Assembly (NCBI GenBank): GCA_963669155.1
Contig: OZ022583.1
Span: 2,247,730-2,311,729 of the forward strand
DNA from: Arbacia lixula
Lineage: Eukaryota > Echinodermata > Echinoidea > Arbacioida > Arbaciidae
Direction of reading: 5' to 3'
Length of the DNA stretch: 64,000 bases
Shown here: piece by piece, positions 63,838 through 64,000 of the stretch
How positions within the stretch are numbered: the stretch's first letter is position 1
Layout of the letters: every line of letters starts with the position of its first letter
The notes under the pieces: generated by a model
Told to the model about the DNA's origin: nothing
Seen by the model: only the letters and a program-made list of their open reading frames with translations
Databases searched by the model: none
Translations under genes and position numbers: made by a program

Positions 63838-64000
63838 GCCCGGCACAGATTGAATAGTCACAGACTCGGTGGAGTTATGTGGCGGTTTTTTCCACCTAGC
63901 TCCGTCTTGCCTGATGTGGCAAGCTTATCGCAAGTTTAAGGCGACTTCCAGAAACAAACAGGGAGTTCCGCTCAGTTACAACCGCCTTAAGAGCTTCCGT

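Noticed and set aside
1-64000. CRISPR arrays, operons, ribosome binding sites, rRNA and prophage
   Set aside because: No direct repeats with unique spacers, no gene-dense strand runs and no rRNA-like sequence; all signs are of an animal genome.

Overview
This window looks like non-coding-rich genomic DNA from a marine deuterostome, most likely an echinoderm such as a sea urchin. The reasons are an AT-leaning background crowded with long dinucleotide and trinucleotide repeats, six copies of the palindrome TAGGCCTA (about one expected), a tRNA-derived SINE and an L2-like (ATT)n retroposon tail of a kind I associate with echinoderms, and palindromic MITEs. There is no prokaryotic organisation. 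Nearly all open frames are short, overlapping and low in complexity, so few are called genes. The species cannot be fixed from the sequence alone.

The best host-gene signal is at 54877-55114 (+). It is a first coding exon whose N-terminus carries an eh1-type repressor motif in a context (LSPRANAFSIASLIS) that matches the start of TBX20 T-box factors. It ends at a good splice donor, and the rest of the gene, including the DNA-binding T-box, must lie beyond the right edge. Weaker coding signals are a broken zinc-finger exon related to hAT-derived proteins (33882-34201, -), a GC-rich open frame at about 4542-4859 (+), and a 30-codon single-pass membrane ORF at 51078-51170 (+).

The best-defined mobile element is a compact LTR retrotransposon at 35865-38455 (-). 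It has two 413-bp LTRs, a 5-bp target duplication (AATAA), a polypurine tract, a primer-binding-site-like sequence, and one intact 444-codon Gag frame with two CCHC zinc knuckles. Protease, reverse transcriptase and integrase are missing, so it is a Gag-only element that would need enzymes from elsewhere.

Smaller mobile sequences include a complete palindromic TTAA-flanked MITE at 63466-63837 with partial relatives at about 12319 and 27055; a GGGGGGCATTTCATC palindromic MITE at 17035-17173; a double foldback at 18541-18877; a 31-bp repeat block with two CRE sites at 18121-18214; two tRNA-like SINEs; an L2-like tail; and a probable poly(A)-tailed retrocopy ending at 35041.

Layout: 1-8.8 kb, unique AT-rich DNA, one SINE, CT/GA arrays and a possible exon at 4.5 kb. 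8.8-17 kb, GT/GA/CA/TAG arrays. 17-19 kb, a foldback cluster. 19-33 kb, mostly featureless with one SINE and one MITE half. 33-38.5 kb, GC-rich double hairpin, broken zinc-finger exon, retrocopy tail and the LTR element. 38.5-54 kb, mostly featureless with arrays, a 112-bp tandem repeat and the short ORF. 54-55.1 kb, the TBX20-like exon. 55-64 kb, apparently its first intron, closing with the complete TTAA MITE.
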